Source: JBEBSD01 sp040394475 (GTDB taxonomy: Bacteria > Bacteroidota > Bacteroidia > Cytophagales > Spirosomataceae). Taken from it: a stretch of 64,000 nt of DNA. Every line of letters starts with the position of its first letter. Position 1 is the stretch's first letter. Positions 46,048 to 54,097 of the stretch are shown piece after piece. A model generated the notes under the pieces. It was not told where the DNA came from. It did no database searches and worked only from the letters and a program-made list of their open reading frames with translations. A program made the position numbers and the translations under genes. The DNA is taken from the NCBI GenBank assembly GCA_040394475.1, contig JBEBSD010000032.1:1-64000 (forward strand). Direction: 5' to 3'.

Positions 46048-47286
46048 TTATTTCCGTTTGATAAAACCAACCCCAACCCGTACCCCGGCATAGCTGGCCG
46101 GCCCGATTTGGGTAAATCCATTTCCAAGATCTTCAACCGCGAGCAGCTGGTAGCGGAGCGCAATGTCAAGCAGCAGCGATTTGCTCCGCACTTCTACCCC
46201 TACACTCCCGCCATAGCCGATATTCCCGCCTTTAATCACCTCACTCTGCGTTGTGCCGTCGTCATAGTCAAAGGTGTATAAATCGTAACCGGCTTCGGGC
46301 ATCACATACACTCCCTTATAAGGATACAGCTTCAGGCCCAGGTGTACGGGAATAAGCGTGAATTTACTTATGGAAGAAAATTGGACGGCTCCGTTTTCGA
46401 CATAATCCCTGTCGACCTGCCAGTTATAATAGCCGCCCCTTAGCGATAGTGCGAGAAAAGACAGCGGATGATAATCCAGCACAACACTGCCGCCTATTCC
46501 CTGTCGAAAACCCGTTCGTTCATCTTCGCTCACCCAATTAGCATTTCCCAGCATATATAGCCCGTCAGCCCCGATGGAAAAAGACAGCAAGGGGCGGGCA
46601 GCAAGGGCATTCCCCGGCAACCGGCCGGACTCCCGTCTTGTCTTCACCGGCTGACGACGGCTTTCCGCTTGGGTCCCGGAGCGCTGTTGTTTGCCGGTCG
46701 CCGCTTCCCCGTCCGGTTCTTCCAGTTCAGACGGCGCTTCTTCGTGGGCGCCAAACGCTGCTGGGAGTACCTCTCCGGAGCCTTTTGTTTCGTCGGTTTC
46801 TTTATGCGGCGTTGCAAACAAATAGGCAATGTATACGGCAGCGTTCGATTCCTGTGCCGGCGCCCGGACTGTAAGGTTCCATTCCTTGTCGCCGATCACT
46901 TTCACGTAGTCTTCATCACCGTTGTCGGCGGTTTTGATCAGTTTGAAGTCTTCGTTCGCTATTTCTGTCAGTATATGGTCAGGAAAATCGCCGGCCCCGG
47001 TATTAAGGACCACTGCATTTCCCTCAAACCCTTTCATCGGCATCACCGTCACCCATTCTGCGGGGCCCTCTGGTTGGCGCCTGGTATACAGGAGGTTGGT
47101 ATCGCCTTTCGCGTTCGTTGTATGCCGGAGAAATGAGAAATTCCGGTGTTTCATCAGGCTGTTCAGCGCCTCGGGATCACTGGTCCCGGCAATTTCAATC
47201 AGCTCGCCGATCGTGAAAAGATCCTGACTGACCGCAGGGCGGACCGTCAGCAGCGCCAGTAGTATCAGTAGCAAGTTTTTCTTCAT
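46048..47286 (-). CDS. Outer-membrane barrel protein with unassigned N-terminal domain
   Basis: A 412-residue exported protein (signal MKKNLLLILLALLTVRPAVS). Residues about 20-170 form a domain I do not recognise, beginning DLFTIGELIEIAGTSDPEAL and containing LYTRRQPEGPAEWVTVMPM. A charged Pro/Glu/Arg linker follows (about 180-225; QQRSGTQAESRRQPVKTRRE). The last 180 residues look like an eight-stranded beta-barrel (LSFSIGADGLYMLGNANWVS, ALSLRGGYYNWQVDRDYVEN, terminal YAGVRVGVGFIKRK). A periplasmic binding domain tethered to an outer-membrane barrel is the likely topology. It is cotranscribed with the NlpC/P60 lipoprotein 9 bp downstream. Confidence 0.75.
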   Translation of the reverse strand: MKKNLLLILLALLTVRPAVSQDLFTIGELIEIAGTSDPEALNSLMKHRNFSFLRHTTNAKGDTNLLYTRRQPEGPAEWVTVMPMKGFEGNAVVLNTGAGDFPDHILTEIANEDFKLIKTADNGDEDYVKVIGDKEWNLTVRAPAQESNAAVYIAYLFATPHKETDETKGSGEVLPAAFGAHEEAPSELEEPDGEAATGKQQRSGTQAESRRQPVKTRRESGRLPGNALAARPLLSFSIGADGLYMLGNANWVSEDERTGFRQGIGGSVVLDYHPLSFLALSLRGGYYNWQVDRDYVENGAVQFSSISKFTLIPVHLGLKLYPYKGVYVMPEAGYDLYTFDYDDGTTQSEVIKGGNIGYGGSVGVEVRSKSLLLDIALRYQLLAVEDLGNGFTQIGPASYAGVRVGVGFIKRK

Positions 47287-47643
47287 TCCATTTGTATCAA
47301 TTTGCAGCTAAATTAGTTTCAGCACTTTATTTGTTGGTCCGGGCCGTTGCTGTCAGCCGGGTGGTGTTCAGCCCGGCCGGCCGTTCTTATCCCAACCTAC
47401 TAATTCCGGTTTATTCGAAATGGTAAAAAGAATCCGGTAATTTTTTCAGGATTTACAGGTTTGGCCGACCCGATAGCCATCACCGGGCGGGTCCGCATCA
47501 GACAAAGAAACCCGTTTTCTCTCTCTGATTTTCGGATAAAATCCGAACACCGGGAAAATGTTTGCGGACGACAGGTTTTGGTATATCCGTTGCGGTTGCC
47601 ACCCGGTTTTTACCCTCACCCGAGGGAATAGCCATATCGGTCT
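47287..47643. other. Intergenic region with a short GC hairpin
   Basis: 357 bp without a credible gene. GCCGGG (47356-47361) can pair with CCCGGC (47372-47377). The region separates the sorted adhesin-like gene from the barrel/NlpC operon; it should hold the promoter of that operon. No other structure was seen. Confidence 0.4.
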
Positions 47644-49683
47644 TTATTTTAATAACCGGATACTGCCCCTGACCGGATGAAGGGTACCGTTAATCAATTC
47701 AACAGCCATCACATAATAGTAAGTACCCTCGGGATAAGCTTTCAAAACCTCGCCCGGGCAAATAACCGTTCTGCTCACATTCCAGGGGATTTGATCTTTA
47801 ACCAGGACCTTTTCACCCCAGCGGTTAAATAGTTCCAGTTTCCCTATCCTGTTGATACATTTCCCGCCAAAACCGACCAGGTCGTCATTGATGCCATCAT
47901 TGTTAGGGGTAACTGCATTCGGAAACTGGAAGTTACAGAGCTTTACAGTTATTTTTTGCGTGGATGAAGTTTCGCAGCTGGTTCCCTTGTTGATGGTTAA
48001 AGACAAGTTGCTATCCCTTTGGGGCATCATTGAAACGGAATGGCAGGTATCACAAGTCAACGGGTATTCCGACGTCCAGGTGTACGTAAACGATTCCTCC
48101 GAAGGTACGTTCGCAGGAACGGTAAGTGAATCGCCCAGGATTACCTTATGGTCTGAGGGAAGATCGGAAAGCGGCGACGGGAGCGCCAATACACGGAGAT
48201 CGGTCACCACGATGCTGTCGCAAAGGCCTGCAGAACGCACAACTCTTGACGTATAAATACCTGTTTCCCTCAGCACATCTTCTCCTATCCGGAGCGTGTC
48301 CCCTTTACAAATCGATACGATCTGACGATGTCTCGGCAACGGAATTATAGTAATCGTTGCCGTAACGATTGAATCGCATGCATTTGCCCTTTTTACGGTT
48401 CTAACGTAGGTACCCGCAGTGCGGATAAGGGTATCAGCCAGCACGTAACTATCTTCTTCACAGATCGATACATGGAGAAATGCCCTTGGGAATGGCACGA
48501 CGGTCAAGTGAAGCGACACAAGGGAATCGCACCCGGTTGATGATTTTAATAAAACGCTGTAAGCTCCTGAAGCATTAAATTCCTTTCCGCCCAATGGATA
48601 GGACTCCTTTTCGCATATGGATACATGGAGCGTCGTATCCCTGAGTGGCAATAACGTAACCAAGACGTTTACAAGGCTGTCGCACAGTCCTGGCCTGGGG
48701 ACCGCGAGCAGCATCGTGTCACTTTTGACTGGCGTAAAGAACTTCCCTCCAAACTCGAATGAATCCCTTTCGCAAACCCTGACAGTGACTTCGGGAAGTT
48801 TATAGGGAGTTGGTTTATAGTCAAATCGTATCATGCAGTCCTCTTCAAGAGAAGCAAACGGTGTAACATAACAGTAAATAGCTGCCTCGTCGAGATACCT
48901 GACCTGTATAGACTGCGTGGTATCACCCGTACTCCACTGATAGCTTTCAAAACCTTCGGGCGCTGTGAGCGTCATCGTACTGTCCTGCGCGCAGAAAACG
49001 GTCCGCTTTACTTCTGCCTGATCAAATTTGGAATCGAAATAGGCGTACCCCCAATGCCCGCCGTCAAGGCAATCGTGGGTAATGATCTCAATGGTAATAT
49101 TTTTACCGATATATCCCCTGAGATCAATTGCACCGACCGTCCAATCCCGGTAAATAATACTGCCAAGATTTTGAAATCCCGGGATTCCTTTACCGGCTGT
49201 CACTTCATAATTCCCGCAGGGTATGATCCGGCCGTCAACCAGGAGACGGATCATAAAGGCCGGCTGCCGGACCGGCGGATGACTGGGTTCCTCCAGAACG
49301 ATCGCAAAACTGTATTGAAAAAGCGAATTATCAGACGTGACAAAAAAGCTCCTGGAAATTTTATCAAAACAATTCGAAGTTTCTTTGTTTCCTATTCTGG
49401 CGGAATACTTGCCCCAATATACTGTTGAAAGGCTTATATTTTGCTTCTTTAGGGTAGAATCCTCACCAATTGCAAAGATTCTATGCCCATCTCGTAAAGA
49501 ACCGCTTACTTCTCTTTCAAAAATCTTCTCCCCGGTTCTGCCATCCTGACGGACCTTTCCATTGCTTAATTGCCACCCCCCGAAGTCCCCGTCTTCGAAT
49601 CCCGTATTGGACGTTTGTGCCCCTGCTCCCAGCGCAGTCAGCAGGAAAATGAGCGATAAGAGGAAGCAGGCAAGCGTTTTCAT
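47644..49683 (-). CDS. Type IX secretion substrate with gliding-motility (type B) C-terminal sorting domain
   Basis: A 679-residue secreted protein. The ATG at 49683 gives MKTLACFLLSLIFLLTALGA, a Sec signal; an upstream ATG at 49740 is rejected. An N-terminal beta domain (SNTGFEDGDFGGWQLSNGKV) resembles a lectin or carbohydrate-binding fold. A series of modules of about 55 residues follows, each with an SIC..(E/G)..Y.. opening and a C-terminal CDS(I/L)V motif, typical of Bacteroidota surface adhesins. The last 90 residues are the type B sorting domain (FPNAVTPNNDGINDDLVGFG, LELFNRWGEKVL, YPEGTYYYV), which directs export by PorSS/T9SS and often attachment. Cell-surface adhesion is the likely role. 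Confidence 0.88.
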   Translation of the reverse strand: MKTLACFLLSLIFLLTALGAGAQTSNTGFEDGDFGGWQLSNGKVRQDGRTGEKIFEREVSGSLRDGHRIFAIGEDSTLKKQNISLSTVYWGKYSARIGNKETSNCFDKISRSFFVTSDNSLFQYSFAIVLEEPSHPPVRQPAFMIRLLVDGRIIPCGNYEVTAGKGIPGFQNLGSIIYRDWTVGAIDLRGYIGKNITIEIITHDCLDGGHWGYAYFDSKFDQAEVKRTVFCAQDSTMTLTAPEGFESYQWSTGDTTQSIQVRYLDEAAIYCYVTPFASLEEDCMIRFDYKPTPYKLPEVTVRVCERDSFEFGGKFFTPVKSDTMLLAVPRPGLCDSLVNVLVTLLPLRDTTLHVSICEKESYPLGGKEFNASGAYSVLLKSSTGCDSLVSLHLTVVPFPRAFLHVSICEEDSYVLADTLIRTAGTYVRTVKRANACDSIVTATITIIPLPRHRQIVSICKGDTLRIGEDVLRETGIYTSRVVRSAGLCDSIVVTDLRVLALPSPLSDLPSDHKVILGDSLTVPANVPSEESFTYTWTSEYPLTCDTCHSVSMMPQRDSNLSLTINKGTSCETSSTQKITVKLCNFQFPNAVTPNNDGINDDLVGFGGKCINRIGKLELFNRWGEKVLVKDQIPWNVSRTVICPGEVLKAYPEGTYYYVMAVELINGTLHPVRGSIRLLK

Positions 49684-49855
49684 AACACAGGGGTTTTTAA
49701 GACGATTAACTGAGGCGGCTATCCGTAGTGTCGTACACACGATGCGGCCCTTTGTAATGATTATGCTCCCCTGCCCCGATCCATCACGCGCGAGGTCGGA
49801 TTTTATTTAGTTACCCGTAAGAAAGGATGAGGTACCTGTTTATAGGATCGCGGTT

Positions 49856-50647
49856 TTAAAAGCTGATCCCCAGCGAGATCCCCGCTCTCAAATCTGCCCA
49901 CGGTCCTGCTAATTTCATATAGGCTCCATTTGCATCTACTGTAGTTTCGCTTTTTACGAAGGGCAGCTGCAGCGCGTCCAATTCCAGCTTCAATGCCTGC
50001 TGTTCTTCGTTACTGAGCGACGCAGCTCCGTTCAGTTCCCCTTTGCCGCGTCCATATCCCGCCCCGGCAATCCACCAGTCGAGGTAGATCCGCTTTCCAA
50101 GCCGCCATTGGGAACCTAGTAAGAGTCCGCCTGTGATGCCCGAAAGGTTTCCTTTGAGAGCGATCGAAGCATGCGCTGATGGTGCGTTCTCAGGCTCAAA
50201 GGTGAAGTTATCGAAGCGCAGCTGATAGTCGGAGTAGCGTGCAAAAGGCGCTATATAAAATCCTCTTGCACCACTATGCTTTCCCAGGTAAAATCTCACT
50301 TCCGGTGTGACGGAAAAAGCGCCGATCGATAAGTTCTGCAGGTGAGCATACGTGTCCGGATCGTCGATAACCGGCTCCAGGCCGGCGAGCAGCGGTAATT
50401 TCCCGGAAGGCATATACCCCATACCGATTCCGGCCGATATTTTGCGGGAGAGCAGCCGTTCATACTGAAGGGAATAGTATCTCAGCACGGCACTCGTGAG
50501 ATTGACTTTGAGGATATTTTTATCATAGTCATTCACTTGTGTGTGGCTTGGAGCGAATGGTTCCTTCTCATCTGTAGAATTGGCCGAAGCATTCAAATGC
50601 AGGAAAGCGAACACGATAGTAAGAGAAAAGAGGCAATTTGATTTCAT
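49856..50647 (-). CDS. DUF3575-like outer membrane beta-barrel protein
   Basis: A 263-residue protein. The ATG at 50647 gives MKSNCLFSLTIVFAFLHLNA, a signal peptide; an ATG at 50701 is rejected. The barrel is clear from alternating strands: NILKVNLTSAVLRYYSLQYE, RLLSRKISAGIGMGYMPSG, VTPEVRFYLGKHSGARGFYI, APFARYSDYQL, and the terminal aromatic strand WADLRAGISLGISF. The opening pattern (NxxKxNLxxxxxxxxSLxYER) matches DUF3575-type Bacteroidota barrels. It lies 60 bp beyond the end of the remnant frame that follows the OmpA-like gene, so it may extend that operon. No specific function is known. Confidence 0.8.
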   Translation of the reverse strand: MKSNCLFSLTIVFAFLHLNASANSTDEKEPFAPSHTQVNDYDKNILKVNLTSAVLRYYSLQYERLLSRKISAGIGMGYMPSGKLPLLAGLEPVIDDPDTYAHLQNLSIGAFSVTPEVRFYLGKHSGARGFYIAPFARYSDYQLRFDNFTFEPENAPSAHASIALKGNLSGITGGLLLGSQWRLGKRIYLDWWIAGAGYGRGKGELNGAASLSNEEQQALKLELDALQLPFVKSETTVDANGAYMKLAGPWADLRAGISLGISF

Positions 50648-50706
50648 TGGTTTATAAGGGTTACAGGTAGAAGGAAATAGCATGCTACGTTTCATAGACA
50701 AATCAA

Positions 50707-50805
50707 TTAGCGTTTGAGGATCATCATTTCTACGCGACGGTTTTCCGGACAGGGCGGTGGAACGAAATCCCGGAGTTTTAAAGCCTCGGCAATACCACCC
50801 AGTAA
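50707..50805 (-). pseudogene. Out-of-frame OmpA-like C-terminal tail (remnant or frameshifted end)
   Basis: In a frame different from the upstream OmpA-like gene, the minus strand reads LLGGIAEALKLRDFVPPP and then CPENRRVEMMILKR before a stop at 50707. The NRRVE pattern is a typical end of an OmpA-like peptidoglycan-binding domain. It overlaps the last 28 bases of the OmpA-like gene and has no start codon of its own. It could be the relic of a deleted second OmpA-like gene or evidence that the upstream gene has suffered a frameshift. Confidence 0.4.
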
Positions 50806-51707
50806 AACGTCACCACTCTTCGCCGGGAATCGTTGGCCGCGACGTGAGCCGGAAGCCCCCTTGGAATCGTCTCCCCGCGGCCGAGGGTACGCACGTTGAT
50901 TTCGATACCTGTATCTCCTCCCTGATGATCCCGGATGATCCGTTCGAGCAGATCGCGGACAGCCCCGGCCCTCAGCTCCGACAGCAGCAGGTTCAGATCG
51001 GAAGAAGAAGGTTCGCTGGTGCCGTACTTGTCTTGTGCAATCGCCGCCAGGTTGCGATAAAGTGCGGATCCCGTCGCTATCGGGGTGGCATCGGAATAAC
51101 CGGTGACAATAATTTCTCCTTTCAGACTTTTGAAAGCGCCCTGGTATTTGCCGGCGAATGAATACAGCTTCGCCACAATCGGGGTGAATTGCCTGGTTGC
51201 CTCCCGGTACCGGGAAGGCGGCAATACATATTCTCCCGGATCGAACAAGGCGCCGATTTCTGCTTTGGAAAAGGTTTCGTTGTTCAGAAAGTCGACGATC
51301 ACGCGGGTTTTTTCTTCCAGGATCCGAAGACTTTTGCTGGCTTCCTCAGCCGCCATGTTGGCCGCCTCCAGGACATCGGCCTGAATTAATTCCTTACTTC
51401 CGGACTTGTAGGTTTCAATGTCCTGGTTAGCCGCCTCCAGCTGCTGGATATGCGCTTCTATATTGGCCCGCTCCCGGGCGATATATTCCTGGATTTCCCG
51501 GTCAGTCGAAGAATCGATTTGCTCTACCTCCGCGGCTTCGGCAGACCTTCTGGAGAGGTCGTCCAGGTCCTTGCCGGCATTTCGCTGAGAGCTGACGGAA
51601 GCCTGCACCCTGGCAGACGACTGTTTTACTGCCCTTGTATTCCTGGAGCAGCCCACAAAAAGCAAGATTATCAGCACAGCCCAGCAGGCAACACAGGATC
51701 GTTTCAT
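50778..51707 (-). CDS. OmpA-like lipoprotein with coiled-coil region
   Basis: A 309-residue lipoprotein (signal MKRSCVACWAVLIILLFVGC). Residues about 45-175 are helical and charged, likely a coiled coil (ERANIEAHIQQLEAANQDIE). Residues about 195-300 form an OmpA-like domain: GEIIVTGYSDATPIATGSAL, LRAGAVRDLLERII, and the ending AANDSRRRVVTFYW, which may bind peptidoglycan. The start at 51707 is chosen because an ATG at 51854 lies inside the upstream gene and would bury the signal. It follows the kinase-lobe-like gene by 4 bp. Its end overlaps an out-of-frame OmpA-like tail. Confidence 0.8.
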   Translation of the reverse strand: MKRSCVACWAVLIILLFVGCSRNTRAVKQSSARVQASVSSQRNAGKDLDDLSRRSAEAAEVEQIDSSTDREIQEYIARERANIEAHIQQLEAANQDIETYKSGSKELIQADVLEAANMAAEEASKSLRILEEKTRVIVDFLNNETFSKAEIGALFDPGEYVLPPSRYREATRQFTPIVAKLYSFAGKYQGAFKSLKGEIIVTGYSDATPIATGSALYRNLAAIAQDKYGTSEPSSSDLNLLLSELRAGAVRDLLERIIRDHQGGDTGIEINVRTLGRGETIPRGLPAHVAANDSRRRVVTFYWVVLPRL

Positions 51708-51711
51708 AGGA

Positions 51712-52689
51712 TCAGAAGTTAAGTTCCGGGTCTTTGGGGAAATAGTTGGATACGTCGGAGGGTTCGTTCTTCGGGGCCCTGCTCTGAAGTTCGGCAATCC
51801 GTTTCTTGCTGTAAGCACTGGCGTTGGCGGCGGCGGCGGTGCGGTACCATACAAGTGCTTTTGCTTTGGTTTCGGCTACAGGGTTTCGCTGGTAGCTGCG
51901 GTAATGCTGGTCTCCCCGGTCGGTGGCGATAATGTAAACCGAGTCGCACAATGCACGGTGCCGGCCCGACTCTCTTAATTTGCCAAAGCCGGCAATCGCT
52001 TCTTCAAAAGCATGCTGATAGGAAGAAAGGGATGCATCAGCGTCCATCAGGACCAGTGCAGCAAAGGACTGGCGAGCCGATCCCACCCTATCAGCTCCTG
52101 GTGTTTCCCATACAGGGCCGGGATTCAAGGGAGTTTCGGCAATTGCAGGCGCTGCTCCATTCCCTTCGGGCATACTTTCCGGCTCCCAGGAAGGATATCC
52201 GTCTTTGTCAGCGCCAAAAAGTCCTGAATTTTCGACTGTTGCCGCCCCTGCAAGCGTCGAGTCGGGCTCACTGCCTGACCAGGATTTGTAGGTATCCATG
52301 ACCCATTGCTGGTTGAAGTAACCGGCCGCACCGAGCGCTGCCAATAGCAACAGGAACAGCAGCCATCCGTAACGGCGCTTTTTGGGTACCGGTGCAAAAG
52401 GCGAACCGGGCGCGGGCCGGGGGGGCACTGCTGCTACCGGCGGCGGTGCAACTACAGGAGTTTGCGCCGCAGCAGGTGGCGGCGGGACTACAGGCGGGAC
52501 CGGAGGCCGGTTGTCGTTGAACCATTCCGTGCTCCCGTCGGCATGAAAGCGGGCAATCAGCGCCTGTCCTGTCTGGGTATCGGTTACGGTCCAGACCTGC
52601 TGCCCGGAACCGGCGTCGTAGGAAAGTTGCTCTTTTAACAGGAAGCGGTCCGAAATCAGGGTATTGGGTTGATATTGCTGCATGGTCAA
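51712..52689 (-). CDS. Membrane protein with a kinase N-lobe-like start, function unknown
   Basis: A 325-residue protein. Residues about 10-50 (NTLISDRFLLKEQLSYDAGS, GQQVWTVTDTQTGQALIARF) follow the first three strands of a serine/threonine kinase N-lobe: hydrophobic start, Gly-loop position, VW..TD..TG and the place of the catalytic Lys, here Arg. No catalytic loop or DFG motif follows, so it cannot be a kinase. A Pro-rich linker (about 60-105) leads to KKRRYGWLLFLLLLAALGAA, a membrane helix at about 105-125, then an acidic linker and a helical C-terminal domain (residues about 210-310). A cytosolic sensor or docking part linked to an external domain is likely. It lies between the WG-repeat and OmpA-like genes. 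Confidence 0.7.
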   Translation of the reverse strand: MTMQQYQPNTLISDRFLLKEQLSYDAGSGQQVWTVTDTQTGQALIARFHADGSTEWFNDNRPPVPPVVPPPPAAAQTPVVAPPPVAAVPPRPAPGSPFAPVPKKRRYGWLLFLLLLAALGAAGYFNQQWVMDTYKSWSGSEPDSTLAGAATVENSGLFGADKDGYPSWEPESMPEGNGAAPAIAETPLNPGPVWETPGADRVGSARQSFAALVLMDADASLSSYQHAFEEAIAGFGKLRESGRHRALCDSVYIIATDRGDQHYRSYQRNPVAETKAKALVWYRTAAAANASAYSKKRIAELQSRAPKNEPSDVSNYFPKDPELNF

Positions 52690-52696
52690 CAGGATT

Positions 52697-54097
52697 TTAC
52701 CAGCGGGTTGAATTAGATTTTATCAGTTTGAAAACGCCTTTGGTAGTGATGTAGCCTTCGGTTTTCCGTCCGTTAAGGGGATCATGAAACACGGCAGACG
52801 CCAGACCGGAAACAGGATCGAACAGGGAAAGTTCTTCAAAAACAGGTGGTACCAGTAAATTGCCATTGATGTCGGCAAGTCCTATTTTTTCATTGTGCCT
52901 GAACAGGATCTGATCGGGACGGAAATGGCTATTTTCTCTTCCAGTGAACACCTTTGAATTGTGAATATTGGTGATCATCAGCCCGGTAACCGGGTCGGTG
53001 AAGCTGCCTTTGATGATGTCCAGCGAATAGAACCTGCCGTTGGTGTCCATATAGCCATTGCGCCGTTGATTGGCGATGAGTCCGTTCCGGAATTCCAGCG
53101 CATAACGGCTCCATCCGTCATTATCGGTAAGCGGGATGGTCACCTCCCCTTTTTTATTGATGAAGGCGTAGCTAAACGTCGATTTATCGGAAGGCTCCAC
53201 CAGCGCAACCCCGCAATGAAACGATCCGGGCTTATTGGTATACGTTGCAGGAATCACGATTTCTCCTTTCGTATTCATAAAGCCCCAGCGCGTTTTCCCA
53301 AAGTCATCGCGTTGCATAAAGGCGGCCAGCCCCTCCGAAAAGAGTTCAATCTGTTCGTAAGCCATGTTGGTTACGGGTTTCCCGTCAAACGTACACAGGC
53401 CGTGCCGGTAGCCGACGCCATTGAGATACGAGCTGACGATCATGATGCTGTCAGTCCCGTAGAAGTACTGGCTATCCCGAAGGATGTCCCTCCTGGAGCG
53501 ATCGTAACCTTGGTCCAGGCGTTGCGGATAATTTACACGACCTCCCCTCCGGTTATAGCAGATAGTTTCAGAGTTCCCTCCCCGGAAAAATAGGTGATCG
53601 CCGGACTGCTTCTCGAATCCGGTATGCTGAAACGGGATAACCACTTGCTGTTCGGGATTGATGCCGCCCCAAAGGACGATGTCGCTCCCATACTGGTTTT
53701 GCGACCGCGTTCCGACCAGGCAAATTCCCCGATGGAAACCGGGCCAATCCCATCCCGGATGAAACCGGCCGTTCTCTTCCCAATACGCAGCTTTCATGGT
53801 CCCGAAAATGTATTGATTGTACGGAAGAAGCACATTACCCGTTCCGTCTATAAGCGCCTGACCGCTTCCTTTTTCGATAACGGCATACCCTTCGCTGAAC
53901 GGGTAAAGAATGTCCGCGTCAATCACCAGGGCGTCGGGCATAATCCCTCCGGGGGCGATGTTTTCAGCTTTGGCAGCTCCCGGCACCGTCGTACTTTTCA
54001 CGTCCGTCACTGCGGGCGTAGTGACCTGGGTGTCGTTACCGGTTTTACCGCAACCCCACAGACAGCATCCCAGAAACAAGATTCTTAACGTTCTCAT
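52697..54097 (-). CDS. WG-repeat lipoprotein
   Basis: A 466-residue lipoprotein (MRTLRILFLGCCLWGC, lipobox ending at Cys16). The mature protein is made of WG-type repeats, which form beta-hairpin arrays thought to mediate protein or ligand contacts. Clear units are PFSEGYAVIEKGSGQALIDG, ELFSEGLAAFMQRDDFGKTR followed by WGFMNTKGEIVIPATY, and GVALVEPSDKSTFSYAFINK plus GEVTIPL. Some units are degenerate. It ends IYTTKGVFKLIKSN-like. The ATG overlaps the stop of the DUF4282 gene by four bases and the next gene starts 7 bp downstream, so translation is coupled along the operon. Confidence 0.8.
   Translation of the reverse strand: MRTLRILFLGCCLWGCGKTGNDTQVTTPAVTDVKSTTVPGAAKAENIAPGGIMPDALVIDADILYPFSEGYAVIEKGSGQALIDGTGNVLLPYNQYIFGTMKAAYWEENGRFHPGWDWPGFHRGICLVGTRSQNQYGSDIVLWGGINPEQQVVIPFQHTGFEKQSGDHLFFRGGNSETICYNRRGGRVNYPQRLDQGYDRSRRDILRDSQYFYGTDSIMIVSSYLNGVGYRHGLCTFDGKPVTNMAYEQIELFSEGLAAFMQRDDFGKTRWGFMNTKGEIVIPATYTNKPGSFHCGVALVEPSDKSTFSYAFINKKGEVTIPLTDNDGWSRYALEFRNGLIANQRRNGYMDTNGRFYSLDIIKGSFTDPVTGLMITNIHNSKVFTGRENSHFRPDQILFRHNEKIGLADINGNLLVPPVFEELSLFDPVSGLASAVFHDPLNGRKTEGYITTKGVFKLIKSNSTRW

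Noticed and set aside
53594..54088. 164-codon plus-strand frame opposite the WG-repeat gene
   Set aside because: The minus strand has a lipoprotein signal, WG repeats and operon coupling; the opposite frame has none of these.
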